64,000 bases of DNA from Acidovorax sp. 69. GTDB taxonomy: Bacteria; Pseudomonadota; Gammaproteobacteria; Burkholderiales; Burkholderiaceae_C. The DNA is taken from the NCBI RefSeq assembly GCF_002797445.1, contig NZ_PGEP01000001.1, positions 4,526,501-4,590,500 on the forward strand, read 5' to 3'. A program made the translations under genes and the position numbers. Under the pieces are notes generated by a model, which saw only the letters and a program-made list of their open reading frames with translations, made no database searches and was not told the origin of the DNA. How positions within the stretch are numbered: position 1 is the stretch's first letter; each line of letters starts with the position of its first letter. Shown in pieces: positions 62,326 through 64,000 of this stretch.

Positions 62326-62346
62326 AGAAGAAGAAGAAGAAGAAGA
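62326..62346. repeat. (AGA)7 microsatellite
   Basis: Seven perfect trinucleotide units followed by an A/G-rich tail, 20 bp upstream of the hydrolase start codon on the minus strand. Slippage would change the leader length in steps of three. Confidence 0.8.
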
Positions 62347-62395
62347 AAAGGAAAAAAAGCAAAAGAAAGGCCGGGCCCGGGACTCCCCCGGGCCG
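62347..62395 (-). terminator. Rho-independent terminator of the pirin gene
   Basis: On the minus strand a GGCCCGGG-GGAGT-CCCGGGCC hairpin is followed by a T-rich run (CCTTTCTTTTGCTTTTTTTCC in two parts). It lies 17 bp after the pirin stop codon. Confidence 0.7.
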
Positions 62396-62411
62396 CAGGC
62401 GCACCAGCACT

Positions 62412-63137
62412 TCAGCGCGGCATGGCGGGCAGCTCGTTGGGACGCAAGTCAAACACCAGCACCTCAGCGCCCTGGCCGTTGGCAAAACGCAGCGCTCCGG
62501 CATCGCGGATGCGGGCGCCATCGCCTTCGTCCAGCCGCTCGCCGTTGACTTCGACGCTGCCACGGGCCAGATGCACATACACGTTGCGGCCCGGGCCCAC
62601 GTCCAGTTCGGCAGATTCGCTGCCGTCGAACAGGCCGGCATAGACCCGGGCGTCCTGGTGCACCGCCAGCGATCCGTCTGTGCCATCCGGCGAAATGATC
62701 TGGCGCAGCTGGCCGCGCTTTTCGGCCTCGGTGAAGTGCACCTGCTGGTAGCGAGGTTCTGCACCGACCTCGCCGGGCACGATCCAGATCTGCAGGAAGT
62801 GCACAGGTTCGTCGGCCGAGTGGTTGAACTCGCTGTGCTCCACGCCGGTGCCGGCGCTCATCATCTGCACGTCGCCGGGGCGAATCACCGATCCGGTGCC
62901 CATCGAATCCTTGTGCTCCAGCGCGCCTTCCAGCACGTACGAGAAGATTTCCATGTCGCGGTGCGCATGCTTTCCGAAGCCCTTGGACGGAGCCACGCGG
63001 TCGTCGTTGATGACCAGCAGGTCCGAGAAACCTTGCTGGTTCAGGTCACGGTAATGGCCAAACGAGAAGGTGTGGCGTGAGTGCAGCCAGCCGTGGTTGG
63101 CGTTGCCACGGTGTTGGGCTTTGCGGATTTCGATCAT
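62412..63137 (-). CDS. Pirin family protein
   Basis: 241-residue bicupin. Iron ligands are visible in GFGKHAHRDMEIF and TGVEHSEFNH (three His, one Glu pattern). Bacterial pirins such as YhhW can act as quercetin dioxygenases; others regulate metabolism by binding proteins. GAAAGGA upstream fixes the start. Divergent from a LysR gene that likely controls it. Confidence 0.92.
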   Translation of the reverse strand: MIEIRKAQHRGNANHGWLHSRHTFSFGHYRDLNQQGFSDLLVINDDRVAPSKGFGKHAHRDMEIFSYVLEGALEHKDSMGTGSVIRPGDVQMMSAGTGVEHSEFNHSADEPVHFLQIWIVPGEVGAEPRYQQVHFTEAEKRGQLRQIISPDGTDGSLAVHQDARVYAGLFDGSESAELDVGPGRNVYVHLARGSVEVNGERLDEGDGARIRDAGALRFANGQGAEVLVFDLRPNELPAMPR

Positions 63138-63276
63138 GGTGGATGTCCTTTCTTCGTCGATGGAGTTCACACTGCGGTCTTTGAAACCATCTGCCTTATT
63201 CGTAAAGGCTTCAGTGCTGCGGTGAAGAAAGTATCTCGCGCCTTGACCGCCATCAGGTTGAAAGGTTTCACCATTC

Positions 63277-63297
63277 ATCATCGATAATTTCGATGAT
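63277..63297. promoter_or_regulatory. Palindromic operator between pirin and LysR genes
   Basis: ATCATCGA (63277-63284), TAATT, TCGATGAT (63290-63297). A near-perfect 21-bp dyad with a T-N11-A core, 20 bp upstream of the LysR start codon, as expected for a LysR autoregulatory site. Confidence 0.65.
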
Positions 63298-63317
63298 CCA
63301 GATCAAGGAAACGCCCG

Positions 63318-64000
63318 ATGTTGAAACTCACGCTCGAAGCCATCGAAACCATTGACGCCATTGCCCGCCACGGCTCTTTCGCGGGAGCGTCGGAGCGGCT
63401 GCACAAGGTGCCGTCGACCATCTCGTATGCGGTGAGCAAGCTGGAGGAACAGCTGGGCCTGGCCCTGTTCACACGCAACGGCCCGCGCGTGACGCTCACA
63501 CCGGCCGGGCACGAAATGGTCAAAGAAGGCCGCTGGCTGCTGGCTGCAGCGGGGCAGCTTGAATCGCGCATGCGGCAGATCGCCACGGGGTTCGAGTCGG
63601 AGTTGCGGTTGATGCACGACTCGCTCATCCCCACCAGCGCGTTCAACCCCGACATTTGCGCGTTTGAAGACCTGAACTGCGGCACGCGCCTGCGCATCAC
63701 CAGCGAGGCGCTCACCGGCACGTGGGAGGCGTTGCGCGAGGCCCGCGCCGACATTGTGGTGGCGGCTGGCGAGGGCCCGGCAGGCGGCGGCTACAAGGCC
63801 GTGGCGGTAGGCACCTTGGCGTTCGCGTTCTGCGTGACCGCCACGCACCCGCTCGCCCAGTTGCAGCGGCCACTGACACGCGCAGATCTGCTCGACCACA
63901 CCGCCGTCGTGGTGGGGGACGGCGCACGGCTGCTGAATGACCGCACGGTGGGTTTGTTGTCAGGCCAAAGGCGCATCACCGTGCCGTCGATGCAGGCCAA
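63318..64000 (+). CDS. LysR-family transcriptional regulator, truncated by the window edge
   Basis: 227 codons are visible and the frame is open to the edge, so the 3' end is missing. The winged helix (LEAIETIDAIARHGSFAGAS, VPSTISYAVSKLEEQLG) is complete, and the effector domain is partial. ATG 63318 follows AAGGAAA. Divergent from pirin; it probably activates pirin in response to an aromatic or redox signal (inference). Confidence 0.88.
   Translation, partial: MLKLTLEAIETIDAIARHGSFAGASERLHKVPSTISYAVSKLEEQLGLALFTRNGPRVTLTPAGHEMVKEGRWLLAAAGQLESRMRQIATGFESELRLMHDSLIPTSAFNPDICAFEDLNCGTRLRITSEALTGTWEALREARADIVVAAGEGPAGGGYKAVAVGTLAFAFCVTATHPLAQLQRPLTRADLLDHTAVVVGDGARLLNDRTVGLLSGQRRITVPSMQA

Overview
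The window is about 64 kb of GC-rich bacterial DNA that looks like the chromosome of a betaproteobacterium, most likely a member of the Comamonadaceae close to Acidovorax. I infer this from several Bug-type periplasmic receptors, many LivJ-type ABC receptors, a DUF1840 gene, a PHA granule-region gene, and a family of roughly 50-bp dispersed repeats that I associate with that family. No rRNA, tRNA, CRISPR array, phage or transposase gene is visible. Genes are dense, and many neighbours overlap by ATGA.

Layout. (1) 1-8.6 kb: a branched-chain amino acid/aromatic acid type ABC transporter (LivH partial, LivM, receptor, LivF), a PaaK-like CoA ligase and two Bug receptors. (2) 9.4-16.4 kb: a six-gene operon for CoA-dependent aromatic degradation, best read as the anthranilate (2-aminobenzoate) route: a fused 2-aminobenzoyl-CoA monooxygenase/reductase, a MarR regulator, an enoyl-CoA hydratase, an acyl-CoA dehydrogenase, an aryl-CoA ligase and a RidA deaminase. 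(3) 16.6-18.1 kb: a divergent EamA exporter/Lrp regulator pair. (4) 18.2-30.1 kb: a C-P lyase phosphonate locus. phnGHIJ-GNAT-phnKLM and phnCDE-HD run leftwards, and phnF-DUF1045-phnN run rightwards. phnD and phnL each carry a one-base frameshift in a homopolymer. Two PhnF-type operators are visible. (5) 30.1-37.5 kb: arsC, an MFS transporter, tag, a lipoprotein aminopeptidase, a PHA-system protein, a nitroreductase, LysR, ornithine cyclodeaminase and Lrp, ending with a 270-bp MITE. (6) 38.0-43.8 kb: an unassigned catabolic operon (LivJ-type receptor, Bug receptor, M20 amidohydrolase, amidase, HMG-CoA lyase). (7) 43.8-52.8 kb: acyl-CoA-binding protein, wax ester synthase/DGAT, a DUF922 protease, LysR/tautomerase, TetR/DUF1348, an M14-like peptidase, an M20 amidohydrolase and ArgE. 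(8) 52.8-64 kb: two LivJ-type receptors, a molybdopterin oxidoreductase, an MFS/DoxX/amidohydrolase operon, an isochorismatase-type hydrolase, pirin and a divergent, truncated LysR gene.

Taken together the region is a scavenging and catabolism island. Periplasmic receptors deliver aromatic acids, amides, amino-acid derivatives and phosphonates, cytoplasmic ligases and hydrolases activate or deacylate them, and local regulators (MarR, Lrp, GntR/PhnF, LysR, TetR) sit beside their targets. The least ordinary features are the dispersed repeat family (eight copies, three inside coding sequence), the MITE at the stop codon of an Lrp gene, the paired frameshifts in the C-P lyase operon, the RidA gene in the aminobenzoyl-CoA operon, and several very regular palindromes at control regions.
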